Made by a program: the position numbers and the translations under genes
Source: Enterococcus mundtii
GTDB lineage: Bacteria > Bacillota > Bacilli > Lactobacillales > Enterococcaceae
Assembly (NCBI RefSeq): GCF_003957375.1
Contig: NZ_CP025473.1
Location: 2,602,001-2,666,000, forward strand
Reading direction: 5' to 3'
Length of the DNA stretch: 64,000 nt
The notes under the pieces: generated by a model
The model's input: only the letters and a program-made list of their open reading frames with translations
The model's database searches: none
What the model was told of the DNA's origin: nothing
Shown: one piece after another, positions 36,943 to 46,040 of the stretch
Layout: each line of letters opens with the position of its first letter
Position numbering within the stretch: the first letter of the stretch is position 1

Positions 36943-39900
36943 TCATTCATTTGACCGTTCTTTTTTCTCTTCTGGTCGGACAATAAAATTCAGTATCACT
37001 CCAAATATCAGGAAGAAAACGAGCATTAGATAACTTCCCCGACCGATGACCCCCTCATTCATCAGCACATTAAACCCGTTTTGAATATTCTGTAAAGGTG
37101 ACAGACGATAGAGCCATTCTGTCAACGAGTCATTTTTGATTGCTACGCCCAACAAAGGAGTCAACATGAAGAACAAGCCAAAAATCCCACCACATAAATA
37201 CAACGTGATTTTTTTGAATTGACGCATGAACCCTAAAAGAATTAATTGACCACTAGCAAAGACTAAAAATGCATAAACGAACCAAACAAAAGAATGCGCG
37301 GCTCCTGATACGGTGGTCGTTAAAACGCTGTAAATAAGTGAAAGAACTAACGTTACACTGAGTACCGCCACCATATTAGGTACGTTTTTCCATATACGGT
37401 TCGGTGTGACTAACAAATCGACAGAAGTCACTACACGTCTTTTCATCACGCTAGATAATTGAAAGGATACTAACAGAATCATAAAACCACCGATCAATGT
37501 CACATAGTAAGGAGTCAATGAGCTTTGTCTTGTTTGGCCAAAGCTTCCTTGTCCTAAAATTGGACTTGCTAAGAAATTAAAGACATGTGAATTGTCGCCC
37601 CCTCCACTCCTTGTATTCGAAAGGACTTGACTAAATGATTCGGCATACATTTGATTTTCAGAAACAGTCTGTGCCGATTCATCAAGAGAGGTACTTAGAT
37701 TACTTAAAATAGTGGTGGCATTCTCTTGTACTTCGATGGTCGATTCTTTTAGCTGATCGATCGTAGGTGTGATATCAACTACTTCTGCCGCAGATTGACC
37801 GGTAACTTCAGCTGCTGCTTTTGAACTTACCATCAATCCTTGCATCGTTTCGATCAGACTGGCTGTTTGAGCTTCAATCAGAGCGTATTCATTTTCTTTA
37901 GGATGTGGATTTTCTTTTGAGATGACGGATTCCGCTTCTGTTTGTGTCGTTTGCTGCCAACTGTCGTATACTGCATGGATTTGTTGATTCGCAGAGACGA
38001 ACCAGTGGTTTAATTTGTCCGCTTCTTCCATAAATGTTTGTGGTAATGTCATTAGTTGCAAGGTACCGTACAAGGTTGGTTTTAGTTCTTCAGGTTCTCT
38101 AGTCCCTGGAGAACCAATGACTGCTTGTAATGCAATGATTTGATTCTCGGTATCGCTATACAACTGATCTCCTGTTTTTTTGTATTCCTGATACAGTTGT
38201 TCACTGATCATCGAAGGTTTGTCACTTTCCTGAAGATTGTTATATAGCCAGTAGATCGAACGAGAATCAGCTAATTCAATAAGGGATCTCCCTGCATTTT
38301 CTGGTTGATCGATCATTTGTCGATATCCGGGTATCGTTATAGAATGGTGCGGTGCACCAAATAGCGTAACGATTTGTTGCGCAGTCGTACTTAATAGTTG
38401 AAACTGTTCCAATATTTGTGGCACATCATCAATCAATGGCTGATCCATTGGAAGATATACCGAGAATTCCCTCATTGGTTGTACGCGTTCATTGATCATC
38501 CATGTGTAAAACACCTGATTGTATGAAGTAGTTTGTTGTTCTGGAGTCAACTGCCACTTTAAAGGAATGCTTACTTCAAAGTTCAATTTATCTGGTAGCG
38601 AAGGATATTCTATACGCTGGTATGTCTCTTCCGTTTCCTCCTCCGGTTCAATCGTCCAAGGTTGTACGATTGTGAATGAATGATTTGTATCTACTCGGAT
38701 TGCTGTTTCATAGTTGTAGGGGGCTAGTAACTGATTCAATTGGGTTTCCATTTCTTTAAAATCATATGTTGGATTAAAAAAGAGCATTCCTTGCTGCTCT
38801 TCTTCTGCTTGTATCGAGAGGAACGTAGCTTGATTTAACTCAATTGACAGCTGTTGATTGGTGGTGGGTAAAGAAATCATTACGTCATGTTGTGCTTTCG
38901 GATCAAGATAAGCAAACGAAGCTTCACTTCCGATTGGTCGGTCAAAATCATGGGCATAGCGTGTAACGATCGCTAGCTCATCATTGAAAATCGTGGCCTG
39001 ATCCTGACTGATCACTGCTTGATTTTGTAATTCAACTAATAATTGAGCTAAACTATCCACCGAGATCTGGGGCAATGTCTCATCGATAACTGATTCGTAC
39101 GTCCCATCTAATTTGGGTTCATTACTTTGATTTGTCATCAATTTGATAATCGCATTTTTCACTTGAACTTCTGTCGCAGTTGCAGGTTTACTTGTCGGAT
39201 CATTATAATACGCATTGGCAATTTGACCTTTTAAGCGTTCTAGCTGTTCTACTTGATTCTCCAACTCAGTAATTTGTTGTTGGATCTCTTCGATGCGGGT
39301 TTGTTGATTGGTTTGAAACGCCGTTGCCTGAGTCAAGAAATCCCAATAAATACCGAAACTATTTTGTTCATTTGGTGTATAAAAGTTACTAAATTGAGCT
39401 AAAATCACATCGTTGAACAAGTCGTATTGATTTCTATAATCAACTGTTGCGTTCTCCAACTGAGTGGTTAATTGATTTTTTTGTAAGATGACTTGTTGAT
39501 TGAATTGATCGATCGCTTCAGTGATTTTTTCATTCGCTTCTTTTGTATAATCAACAATTGTCGCCTGAACATCTTCTGTCTCTTTGTGAGTCTCTTCTAA
39601 ACTTGTATTATTGCGCTCCAAAAGAGATTGTACCGAATCAACAAAGGCCTGTTGTTGTGCCTTGAATGCACTATTTGTTGTATCTAAAACACTAGTTGAT
39701 TCTAATACACTCGCATAGTTGTCTGGAATATTTTGGAATGGCTGATAGATACTATTTTCTAGATTTTGCTGGTAATTGCTATGTGTATTCGTCATTTTAT
39801 TCACGTTTTGCTGCGCTTCAGAGAGATTTCCTACAATACTAGAGAAATACATCTGCACAACACGCTGATTGAAGTTTGTTAAAATCTGATTCACTTGTTC

Positions 39901-40329
39901 TTCGATCGTTTGGTTAGTTATCTCATTTTGACCATCTCGAACTTGGTATTCGATGATCGCTTTTTCTGGATTGATACTTTGTAAAGATAATAGTTTTTCC
40001 GAAAAATCTTGGGGAATAATGATTTTTGCATCGAATTGGCCGTTCTCTAGTCCTGCTGTTGCAATATTACGCGTAGTCGTTTCCCAACGATTGGCAGTAT
40101 CTTTATTGATCAGTGTCACAAAATCGGTTCCTAACAAGTACTGCTGACCTTCGAAATCTGCTCCTCGATCCTCATTGACCAAAACATATTGCATTTTTGT
40201 CGTCGGGCTGGCGGTGCTCGTGATGATACTCTTTTCTTTAAAGCCAATATAAGCAAAGAAAAGAAGCAAAGATAAACTTGCGATGACCGCAAGGATAAAT
40301 GGCTGCTTTTGCTTCAAATGGTTTTTCAA
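36943..40329 (-). CDS. esaA: T7SSb membrane protein EsaA (YueB-like)
   Basis: Large membrane protein of 1128 residues with one N-terminal helix (residues 13-31), a very long extracellular helical stalk rich in Gln, Glu and Asn, and a C-terminal bundle of five or six helices (from about residue 940: TPYYVTLIGGFMILLVSFQL onward). Family members form an extended surface dimer essential for secretion; the Bacillus homologue YueB is the phage SPP1 receptor. The stalk is the most variable part. ATG 40329 has a GGAG-type site upstream. Confidence 0.92.
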   Translation of the reverse strand: MKNHLKQKQPFILAVIASLSLLLFFAYIGFKEKSIITSTASPTTKMQYVLVNEDRGADFEGQQYLLGTDFVTLINKDTANRWETTTRNIATAGLENGQFDAKIIIPQDFSEKLLSLQSINPEKAIIEYQVRDGQNEITNQTIEEQVNQILTNFNQRVVQMYFSSIVGNLSEAQQNVNKMTNTHSNYQQNLENSIYQPFQNIPDNYASVLESTSVLDTTNSAFKAQQQAFVDSVQSLLERNNTSLEETHKETEDVQATIVDYTKEANEKITEAIDQFNQQVILQKNQLTTQLENATVDYRNQYDLFNDVILAQFSNFYTPNEQNSFGIYWDFLTQATAFQTNQQTRIEEIQQQITELENQVEQLERLKGQIANAYYNDPTSKPATATEVQVKNAIIKLMTNQSNEPKLDGTYESVIDETLPQISVDSLAQLLVELQNQAVISQDQATIFNDELAIVTRYAHDFDRPIGSEASFAYLDPKAQHDVMISLPTTNQQLSIELNQATFLSIQAEEEQQGMLFFNPTYDFKEMETQLNQLLAPYNYETAIRVDTNHSFTIVQPWTIEPEEETEETYQRIEYPSLPDKLNFEVSIPLKWQLTPEQQTTSYNQVFYTWMINERVQPMREFSVYLPMDQPLIDDVPQILEQFQLLSTTAQQIVTLFGAPHHSITIPGYRQMIDQPENAGRSLIELADSRSIYWLYNNLQESDKPSMISEQLYQEYKKTGDQLYSDTENQIIALQAVIGSPGTREPEELKPTLYGTLQLMTLPQTFMEEADKLNHWFVSANQQIHAVYDSWQQTTQTEAESVISKENPHPKENEYALIEAQTASLIETMQGLMVSSKAAAEVTGQSAAEVVDITPTIDQLKESTIEVQENATTILSNLSTSLDESAQTVSENQMYAESFSQVLSNTRSGGGDNSHVFNFLASPILGQGSFGQTRQSSLTPYYVTLIGGFMILLVSFQLSSVMKRRVVTSVDLLVTPNRIWKNVPNMVAVLSVTLVLSLIYSVLTTTVSGAAHSFVWFVYAFLVFASGQLILLGFMRQFKKITLYLCGGIFGLFFMLTPLLGVAIKNDSLTEWLYRLSPLQNIQNGFNVLMNEGVIGRGSYLMLVFFLIFGVILNFIVRPEEKKERSNE

Positions 40330-40361
40330 GTTGTTCTCCTCCTTCTAAAAGAGCATGGGGT

Positions 40362-40470
40362 CAGAAGTGACTTGTCTGTATTTCTACCTTTCAAAATAAG
40401 CATCAAAATCCAAAAATAGCTAGCTGATTTCGGATTTTGACGCTTATATCATGGCGATGTGCACTTCTGT
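40362..40470 (-). other. Nested hairpin between esxA and esaA
   Basis: In the 252-base spacer, ATAAGCGTCAAAATCC (minus, 40433-40448) pairs with GGATTTTGATGCTTAT (40397-40412) over 16 bp, including one G-U pair that exists only in the minus-strand RNA. An outer 8-bp stem CAGAAGTG/CACTTCTG (40362-40369, 40463-40470) encloses it. Only a weak U-run follows, so it may be a partial terminator or an mRNA stabiliser that raises esxA over esaA. Confidence 0.6.
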
Positions 40471-40581
40471 CATTTCCTCTTTTTAGGCTATAGCTGAGAT
40501 GCTCTGTTGTACATTGTGTATTGTTGCACATGTGATTCGTTTAAGAAAATCTAGCAAAGTGACTTCTGTTTGAACATCAAG

Positions 40582-40875
40582 TTAAAATCCAAACGAACCT
40601 GCATCTTGACGATCGCGTTCTGCAACCGTATCAGCATACTTGTTCAACTGCTGATTGATGCTCTCAAGAAGCTCTTCCATTTGACGAACATTACCTTCTA
40701 ACTGGTGGTATTGTTCCAAATAAGCTTGAAATGCTTGTCCTTTCCACTGTTGACTGATTTGTTGGTTCATTGCATTTACTTTACGGATCGCCTCTTGGAT
40801 CTGAGAGGCTGCCTGTGAATAAACCTGTGCTTGTGACTTCAGTTGTTCGGGGGTGACTGCAATTACTCCTGCCAT
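40582..40875 (-). CDS. esxA: WXG100 family T7SS substrate EsxA
   Basis: Secreted helical-hairpin protein of 97 residues. The hallmark WxG turn is visible as SQQWKGQAFQ (W44-K-G46) between two amphipathic helices. EsxA is both substrate and needed for secretion. The ATG at 40875 has a strong AGGAGG site. It is the first gene of the leftward T7SS cluster, separated from esaA by a structured spacer. No second Esx protein is encoded in the window. Confidence 0.94.
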   Translation of the reverse strand: MAGVIAVTPEQLKSQAQVYSQAASQIQEAIRKVNAMNQQISQQWKGQAFQAYLEQYHQLEGNVRQMEELLESINQQLNKYADTVAERDRQDAGSFGF

Positions 40876-40901
40876 TTTTGTACCTCCTAAAATTTTTTTG
40901 A

Positions 40902-40936
40902 CTAGTTTATCATACTTGATTTTCAACTGGTCAAAA
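40902..40936. promoter_or_regulatory. Inverted repeat and promoter region of esxA
   Basis: On the minus strand GACCAGTT and AACTAGTC form inverted 8-mers with one mismatch around an AT-rich 17-base centre containing TATGAT. TTGACC with a 17-base spacer to GATAAA is the best promoter reading. The repeat could be an operator for the adjacent Rgg-like regulator, or a leader hairpin, as it lies close to the ribosome site. Confidence 0.4.
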
Positions 40937-41016
40937 TAAAATACGCCGAATAAGGTTGATCTTCGTCGTATACGCACAATTCTTTTCGTATAAGATTAGT
41001 TATTTTAAGATAGCAT

Positions 41017-41907
41017 TCAATTACTAGCGGGGGGAAACTCATTCTTGAGTTCAAAATCAACATGGTACGCCTGCTCCACGAAGCGTAACAATTCGTATTT
41101 TTTTTGATATTGTTGCTTTGAATCCAAGTAGCAACTGACTGCTAGAGCGTTTTTCACGTGATACTTCCCTTTCTTATTACCTTTGATCACATACCAGACG
41201 CCTTGTAAAAACAATTGCAAGTTACGCTCATAGTATAGTTCTTCTTCAAGGAAATACTCTTCTAACTTCGCCCCATATTTCCAAACCAGGCGGAGATCCT
41301 GATTTTTAATAAATAGAATGAGGCCATTCGCCAACATGCGAAATGTCTCACTTTGCCCACTGCGGTTTTCTTCGTAGATCGCCAACCTAAGAAACGACTT
41401 TTCTAAAATCAAATCGATAAATTTAGGATGGAACGCATATATACAATTAGTAAACAAAAAAATTTCGTAGCGAGTCCATGTTTGTGCCTTCATTAAATAC
41501 TGATAAACCTCTGAAGATAGCACATCGATTTTTTCCTCTTTTAATTGAGCGATCATCAAGCGACAAAGACTGATTAGATGACGTTCTCTTTGAGAATTAG
41601 GTTCTTCTGTTTCATACAACATGATAATACTATGTAATTCTAAACTATCTTTCTTTTCAAAAGCGACTACCGATTCTTGCATCAAGCGATTGACCTCGGA
41701 TAAATCATTTGGAAAATTAAATAACTGCAATTCATCATAGTCCAAATTTAGTTTTTTCAAAAAATAAGTCAACTTACTGACTGTCGTATCTGCTTTATTT
41801 TGAATAAAACGTTTATAAACAGAGCGACTAGCTTCCTCCCCACAAAGTTCTGCAATCGTTATTCCTTTTTGCTTTCTGACAAATTCAACGATCTCCCATA
41901 CTTCCAT
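41017..41907 (-). CDS. Rgg/GadR/MutR family transcriptional regulator
   Basis: Protein of 296 residues with an N-terminal HTH (EIVEFVRKQKGITIAELCGE... SVYKRFIQNKADTTVSKLTY) and a C-terminal TPR-like helical domain, the layout of Rgg regulators, which often sense short hydrophobic peptides. It lies immediately upstream of esxA on the same strand, so it is the obvious candidate to control the T7SS locus. The ATG at 41907 has AGGAG 7 bases upstream. No convincing adjacent pheromone-peptide gene was found. Confidence 0.82.
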   Translation of the reverse strand: MEVWEIVEFVRKQKGITIAELCGEEASRSVYKRFIQNKADTTVSKLTYFLKKLNLDYDELQLFNFPNDLSEVNRLMQESVVAFEKKDSLELHSIIMLYETEEPNSQRERHLISLCRLMIAQLKEEKIDVLSSEVYQYLMKAQTWTRYEIFLFTNCIYAFHPKFIDLILEKSFLRLAIYEENRSGQSETFRMLANGLILFIKNQDLRLVWKYGAKLEEYFLEEELYYERNLQLFLQGVWYVIKGNKKGKYHVKNALAVSCYLDSKQQYQKKYELLRFVEQAYHVDFELKNEFPPASN

Positions 41908-42190
41908 TTTTTCACTCCTGACCTCTTTCACTGAATCTTGAACTCAAAGATTTTATAGAAAGAGCTTCTATGATTGAAATTTGATAAAGCTAAAAATCCC
42001 CGTTTATTATAATCTTACCATCATTCTCGTTTGAATATTACATTCATTTATAATAACTATTGTTTTTAAACATAAAGACTTTACTAATAAATACAAAAAA
42101 ACAGAACAGAAAAACATTGATGTTATTTATAAGAGCGATAATGATGGAATAAACAGTATATTTTTTGTTCAAAATGTCATGATAAAAAAA
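41908..42190. other. AT-rich region upstream of the rgg-like gene
   Basis: This very AT-rich interval lies between the crt operon terminator and the rgg-like gene and should hold the latter's promoter. A 43-codon frame rich in Ile, Phe and Asn (42044 upstream, minus strand) exists but has no ribosome site. No SHP-like peptide gene was recognised. Confidence 0.4.
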
Positions 42191-42231
42191 GAATGAGCAC
42201 TCGCAACGGTACTTTCCGCGAGTGCTCATTC
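42191..42231 (-). terminator. Terminator of the crtNM operon
   Basis: GAATGAGCACTCGC pairs perfectly over 14 bp (42191-42204 with 42218-42231). On the minus strand the stem is followed by a run of U residues, placing the end of the crtN-crtM transcript here. Confidence 0.88.
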
Positions 42232-42271
42232 CGTTTTCTGATGCATCAGATTATCAATGCGATCATACCAA

Positions 42272-43168
42272 TTATAATGTTGATTGTTGTGGACTATTTA
42301 TTAGAGTTTCTACATATTTTTTGGCTTTTCTTAGCAGTTGGATTTTTCTTATCTGACTGACATAGTTTTTACGATCTAACATTAAATAGTTATTTTCTCT
42401 GATTACGCTTAATTGCTCCCTATAGATCGTTGCAGCAGCAGTTAATGCGAGTTGACAATTTCGGTCAATAAACGGCAGCATCGTAAAAGAAGTTTCATAT
42501 TTTTTCTCTGCTTCATTAGCTACCGCTTCCCATAGATCAATCAATGGCTTCGCAGGTTTATCTGCTTGCAACATGGTTTCAGTCACACCATGGGCACGCA
42601 TCATTTCCTTTGGTAAATAAATTCGTCCCATTTTATTATCTTCACCGATATCTCGTAAAATGTTAGTGAGTTGCATCGCTTCACCCAGTCTTTTTGCCTG
42701 TGACTGGATTTTTTCTGCTTGGTCAGATAATAAAGGTAACAACATCAAGCCGACACTACCTGCGACATAGTAACAATAGTCTTCTAAGTCAGCCAATGTT
42801 TCTGGCTGTGTAAAGACTAAATCTTGCTTTTGACCTGCGATCATGTCGTAGAACGGAGACAAGTTCATGGGATAAACGGAAAAAACAACTGACAAGGCAC
42901 GCCAAATTGGTTCATCAGGAATTTTACCCATGGAGAAAGCATCTAGTTGGTGTTTTAGTGCCAACAATTCTTCCTCACTATGCGCTAAGTCAACTGTATC
43001 ATCTGCCAAGCGACAAAAAGCATAAATGGCATAGACACTTTTTGCTTTTTCTTCAGGAAGTTGAGAAAACGCTGCGTAAAACGATTTTGAATATTTTTTT
43101 ATCACAGTTTCACAATAGGCAAAATCGTCTGCGTGTTTTTCAAACAGTTCCTGATTAGTTTTTGTCAT
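42272..43168 (-). CDS. crtM: 4,4'-diapophytoene synthase CrtM
   Basis: Squalene/phytoene synthase family enzyme of 298 residues that condenses two farnesyl diphosphates to C30 diapophytoene. Both aspartate-rich motifs are present: ADDTVD (about 55-60) and RDIGED (about 172-177), which bind the diphosphate-Mg groups. The first gene of the pathway is encoded second in the operon, overlapping crtN by 14 bases. A C30 rather than C40 product is inferred from pairing with a CrtN-type desaturase and absence of other crt genes. Confidence 0.93.
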   Translation of the reverse strand: MTKTNQELFEKHADDFAYCETVIKKYSKSFYAAFSQLPEEKAKSVYAIYAFCRLADDTVDLAHSEEELLALKHQLDAFSMGKIPDEPIWRALSVVFSVYPMNLSPFYDMIAGQKQDLVFTQPETLADLEDYCYYVAGSVGLMLLPLLSDQAEKIQSQAKRLGEAMQLTNILRDIGEDNKMGRIYLPKEMMRAHGVTETMLQADKPAKPLIDLWEAVANEAEKKYETSFTMLPFIDRNCQLALTAAATIYREQLSVIRENNYLMLDRKNYVSQIRKIQLLRKAKKYVETLINSPQQSTL

Positions 43169-44645
43169 CTTTAACCAACTCCTCTACCGCAAGCTTAGCA
43201 CTTTGCATCACGATTGGTACACCAGCTCCGGGATGTGTACTGCTACCACAGAAATAAAGATTCTCAGCAGAAGCAAATTTATTATGAGGTCGATAATAGT
43301 TACTTTGTTTTAAAGTTGGTTTCAACCCAAATGTTGCACCATTATAGGCATTGAAATGTTGTTCAAAGTCTTTTGGTGTATAAAAACTTTCTGAAACGAT
43401 ATGCTCTTCAATATCAGTAAAGTCTGTCTTTTCTTTTAATAATGTCAATACTTTTTGACGATATTCTTGGACTTTCGCTTCTGACCAATCTTCGTATTTT
43501 GAAAGTTCTGGAACTGGTACTAATACATATAATCCTTCATGGTTTTCTGGGGCTAATGATTCATCCATGATCGTAGGACGGTATAGATAAAAGGATGGAT
43601 CTTCCGGTAAACGACCATCTTCAAATAAATCATCCACATTTCGTTTGAAGTCATCTGCAAAATAGATGCTGTGGAGATAATCCCCCGGATATTTTTTATC
43701 TAGACCTAAATATAGTAAGAAACAAGAACAAGAGTATTCCATCTTATCGATTTTCTTATCCGTATATTTCCCACGATTCTTTTCATCAGGAATCAACTCT
43801 TTCATTGCATAAGGAAAATCAGCACCACAAACGACCGCATCTGCTTCTATTCGTTCTTGTCCGATTCGAACACCTTTTGCCACTTTATCTTCAATGATCA
43901 ATTCATCAACGGGTGTATTATAATGGATCGTTCCACCTAATTCTTCTAATAAGTTAGCTAGTGAGGTTGCTAAAGTATACATACCTCCTTTGATAAAATG
44001 AACGCCATATAAAAGTTCGATCATCGGGATAATCGTGTATAACGATGGACCTTGATATGGGGAAACACCGATGTATAAGGTTTGGAACGCCAATGATTTT
44101 CGCAAACGTTCATCTTTAACAAATTTAGCAATCGATGAATACGCATCACTAAAGGTTCTTAGACGAATCCCTGCCCATAGTGATTTAGGATTATAGAAAT
44201 CCCAAAAACCACGAAAGGATTTAGTAATAAATGCTTCTTTGGCTATGTGATAACGCTTGTAGATATCCGCTAGAAACGCATAATAGCCTTGCGCATCTTC
44301 TTGGGAAATCGCTTCGAGCGTTTTGGTCAATTCAATGAGATCATTTGAAAATTCGATTGGTTCTTCTTTATTGAAATAGAGTTTCAACATAGGATCGACT
44401 TTTTCCATCGGAATGTAGTCATCCGGATCTTTCCCACAAAATTCAAATACTTCGCGATAGATTTCAGGCATCATCACGATCGTTGGCCCCACATCAAACG
44501 TGAACCCATCTTTTTTGATTTGATTCATCTTGCCGCCAGGGCCACTTTCTTTTTCGTACAATGTTACTTCATAGCCTAATTTTTGCAAGCGTACAGCTGC
44601 ACATAAACCCGCAACTCCTGCACCTGTTACAATGACTTTTTTCAT
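43155..44645 (-). CDS. crtN: 4,4'-diapophytoene desaturase CrtN
   Basis: FAD-dependent desaturase of 496 residues converting diapophytoene to yellow diaponeurosporene. The N-terminal dinucleotide motif is VTGAGVAGLCAAVRLQKLGY and the C-terminal signature is AENLYFCGSSTHPGAGVPIV. The ATG at 44645 has AGGTGG 5 bases upstream; a GTG three codons earlier is an alternative. With crtM it explains the yellow pigmentation of some enterococci; the pigment is an antioxidant and stiffens the membrane. No further tailoring genes (crtOPQ) are adjacent. Confidence 0.94.
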   Translation of the reverse strand: MKKVIVTGAGVAGLCAAVRLQKLGYEVTLYEKESGPGGKMNQIKKDGFTFDVGPTIVMMPEIYREVFEFCGKDPDDYIPMEKVDPMLKLYFNKEEPIEFSNDLIELTKTLEAISQEDAQGYYAFLADIYKRYHIAKEAFITKSFRGFWDFYNPKSLWAGIRLRTFSDAYSSIAKFVKDERLRKSLAFQTLYIGVSPYQGPSLYTIIPMIELLYGVHFIKGGMYTLATSLANLLEELGGTIHYNTPVDELIIEDKVAKGVRIGQERIEADAVVCGADFPYAMKELIPDEKNRGKYTDKKIDKMEYSCSCFLLYLGLDKKYPGDYLHSIYFADDFKRNVDDLFEDGRLPEDPSFYLYRPTIMDESLAPENHEGLYVLVPVPELSKYEDWSEAKVQEYRQKVLTLLKEKTDFTDIEEHIVSESFYTPKDFEQHFNAYNGATFGLKPTLKQSNYYRPHNKFASAENLYFCGSSTHPGAGVPIVMQSAKLAVEELVKDDKN

Positions 44646-44654
44646 GACATCCAC

Positions 44655-44988
44655 CTACTCAATTCTTGTTCTATAAATTTTTATCATCTGATAAATTTTA
44701 GGATATCATTAAATTTGTGATGTCATAAAATAAAACGCTCAAATAACATACGTTACATTAAATTTTCTTCATTTTTCTTTGTTTTTAATTTATTTTTTAT
44801 CATTTTTCACTCAGTATTATTTACGCGTGAAATATACAATCTAGATAGCCATTGTCAGTTAAAACTGAATAAATAGCCTTCAAAAGCCAATTCAGTCAAA
44901 AAAAAGCCATGACATCCGAAAATATTTTCATATTTTTTAGATGTCACAGCTTTTTTTGACTGATTACTTTTGTCACAATCTCAACTGT
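44655..44988. other. Intergenic region dus-crtN with nested inverted repeats
   Basis: This 334-base region holds no gene. The left third is the crtN promoter region, where no clear -35/-10 pair could be set. From 44861 to its end it is dominated by nested inverted repeats ending the dus transcript, described separately. Confidence 0.5.
44672..44696. promoter_or_regulatory. Palindrome upstream of crtN
   Basis: The centre TTTATCATCTGATAAA is a perfect inverted repeat with a 4-base spacer, flanked by AAATT/AATTTT. It lies 26 to 51 bases upstream of the crtN start, in the leader or promoter. A regulator-binding role is conjecture. Confidence 0.35.
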
Positions 44989-45000
44989 TTATTCAGTTTT
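44861..45000 (-). terminator. Nested inverted repeat and terminator downstream of dus
   Basis: The inner arms GTCAAAAAAAAGCCATGACA (44895 on) and TGTCACAGCTTTTTTTGAC (to 44960) form a long stem; its U-rich side provides termination for dus. A perfect 13-bp outer repeat AAAACTGAATAAA (44861-44873) / TTTATTCAGTTTT (44988-45000) encloses it and includes the dus stop codon. Confidence 0.7.
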
Positions 45001-45954
45001 ATGTTGAAATTCATCTAATCGTGCACGAACTTCATCAGTGGATTTCGTGTTCATCAATTGCACACGCAAATCGTTAGCTCCTGGAAATCCTTTGACGTAG
45101 ATTTTGAAGAAACGATGTAAGCCTGTGATCGAACGTGGGATCTCCTTTGCATAGTGGTCTTGTAAATCTAGTTGCAAACGCAGTAAGTCAATAAGTTCTT
45201 CTGCTGAATGCTCTCTTGGTTCTTTTTCAAAGGCAAATGGATTTTTAAAAATACCTCGGCCGATCATGATGCCATCTACACCATATTTTGCCGCTAATTC
45301 AAGCCCTGTTTGGCGGTCAGGGATGTCACCATTGATCGTCAACTTCGTTTGTGGGGCAATTTGTTCACGCAAGGCAACGACTTCAGGAATTAGTTCCCAA
45401 TGTGCTGCAACTTTACTCATTTCTTTGCGTGTACGTAAATGAACAGAAAGATTCGCGATATCTTGCTTTAGTAAATGACTGATCCAACCAACCATTTCAG
45501 CTTGCTCTGTGTAGCCAATACGTGTTTTCACACTTACCGGTAACCCTCCAGCTTTTGCAGCTTCGATCAATTCTGCCGCAACCTCAGGACGTAGGATCAA
45601 GCCACTACCTTTTCCACGTTCTGCCACATTCGGTACCGGACAACCCATATTGAGGTCTATTCCTTTAAAACCCATCTCTGCTAGTTGAATACTCATCTCT
45701 CTGAAAAATTCCGGTTTATCTCCCCAGATATGTGCCACCATCGGTTGTTCATCTTCAGTAAATGTCAAACGTCCTTTGACACTTTCTTTGCCATCTGGAT
45801 GACAAAAACTATCTGAATTAGTAAATTCGGTGAAAAACACATCCGGCGCGCCAGCTTTTTGGACAACATGGCGAAAAACCACATCTGTCACATCTTCCAT
45901 CGGTGCTAATATAAAAAAGGGCGTAGGTAGTTCAGCCCAAAAATTATTCTTCAT
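44989..45954 (-). CDS. dus: tRNA-dihydrouridine synthase
   Basis: FMN-dependent TIM-barrel enzyme of 321 residues that reduces uridines in tRNA D-loops. It begins with the family motif [20 protein letters not shown], contains the catalytic Cys in [11 protein letters not shown] and the KTRIGY and [16 protein letters not shown] signatures. ATG 45954 follows GGAG by 8 bases; a GTG three codons upstream is less likely. It is monocistronic, with complex inverted repeats after its end. Which tRNA position it modifies cannot be told. Confidence 0.92.
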   Translation of the reverse strand: MKNNFWAELPTPFFILAPMEDVTDVVFRHVVQKAGAPDVFFTEFTNSDSFCHPDGKESVKGRLTFTEDEQPMVAHIWGDKPEFFREMSIQLAEMGFKGIDLNMGCPVPNVAERGKGSGLILRPEVAAELIEAAKAGGLPVSVKTRIGYTEQAEMVGWISHLLKQDIANLSVHLRTRKEMSKVAAHWELIPEVVALREQIAPQTKLTINGDIPDRQTGLELAAKYGVDGIMIGRGIFKNPFAFEKEPREHSAEELIDLLRLQLDLQDHYAKEIPRSITGLHRFFKIYVKGFPGANDLRVQLMNTKSTDEVRARLDEFQHKTE

Positions 45955-46040
45955 CAAGTACACTCCATTTCGCTATATACAAAGTTCCATCAAAAACATT
46001 GTTGCCATTATACAAGGAAAAAGAAAAAGAAGCAAAGTAG

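Noticed and set aside
41150-41166. Second parS-like sequence (TTTCACGTGATAC) in the rgg-like gene
   Set aside because: It contains CACGTG but matches only about 13 of 16 consensus positions and lies in coding sequence.
26869-41907. Prophage or integrative element boundaries around the T7SS locus
   Set aside because: No integrase, tRNA target or direct repeat was seen at either side.
42044-42229. Possible small peptide gene near the rgg-like regulator
   Set aside because: Its start lies inside the crt terminator stem and there is no ribosome site; it does not look like an SHP pheromone.
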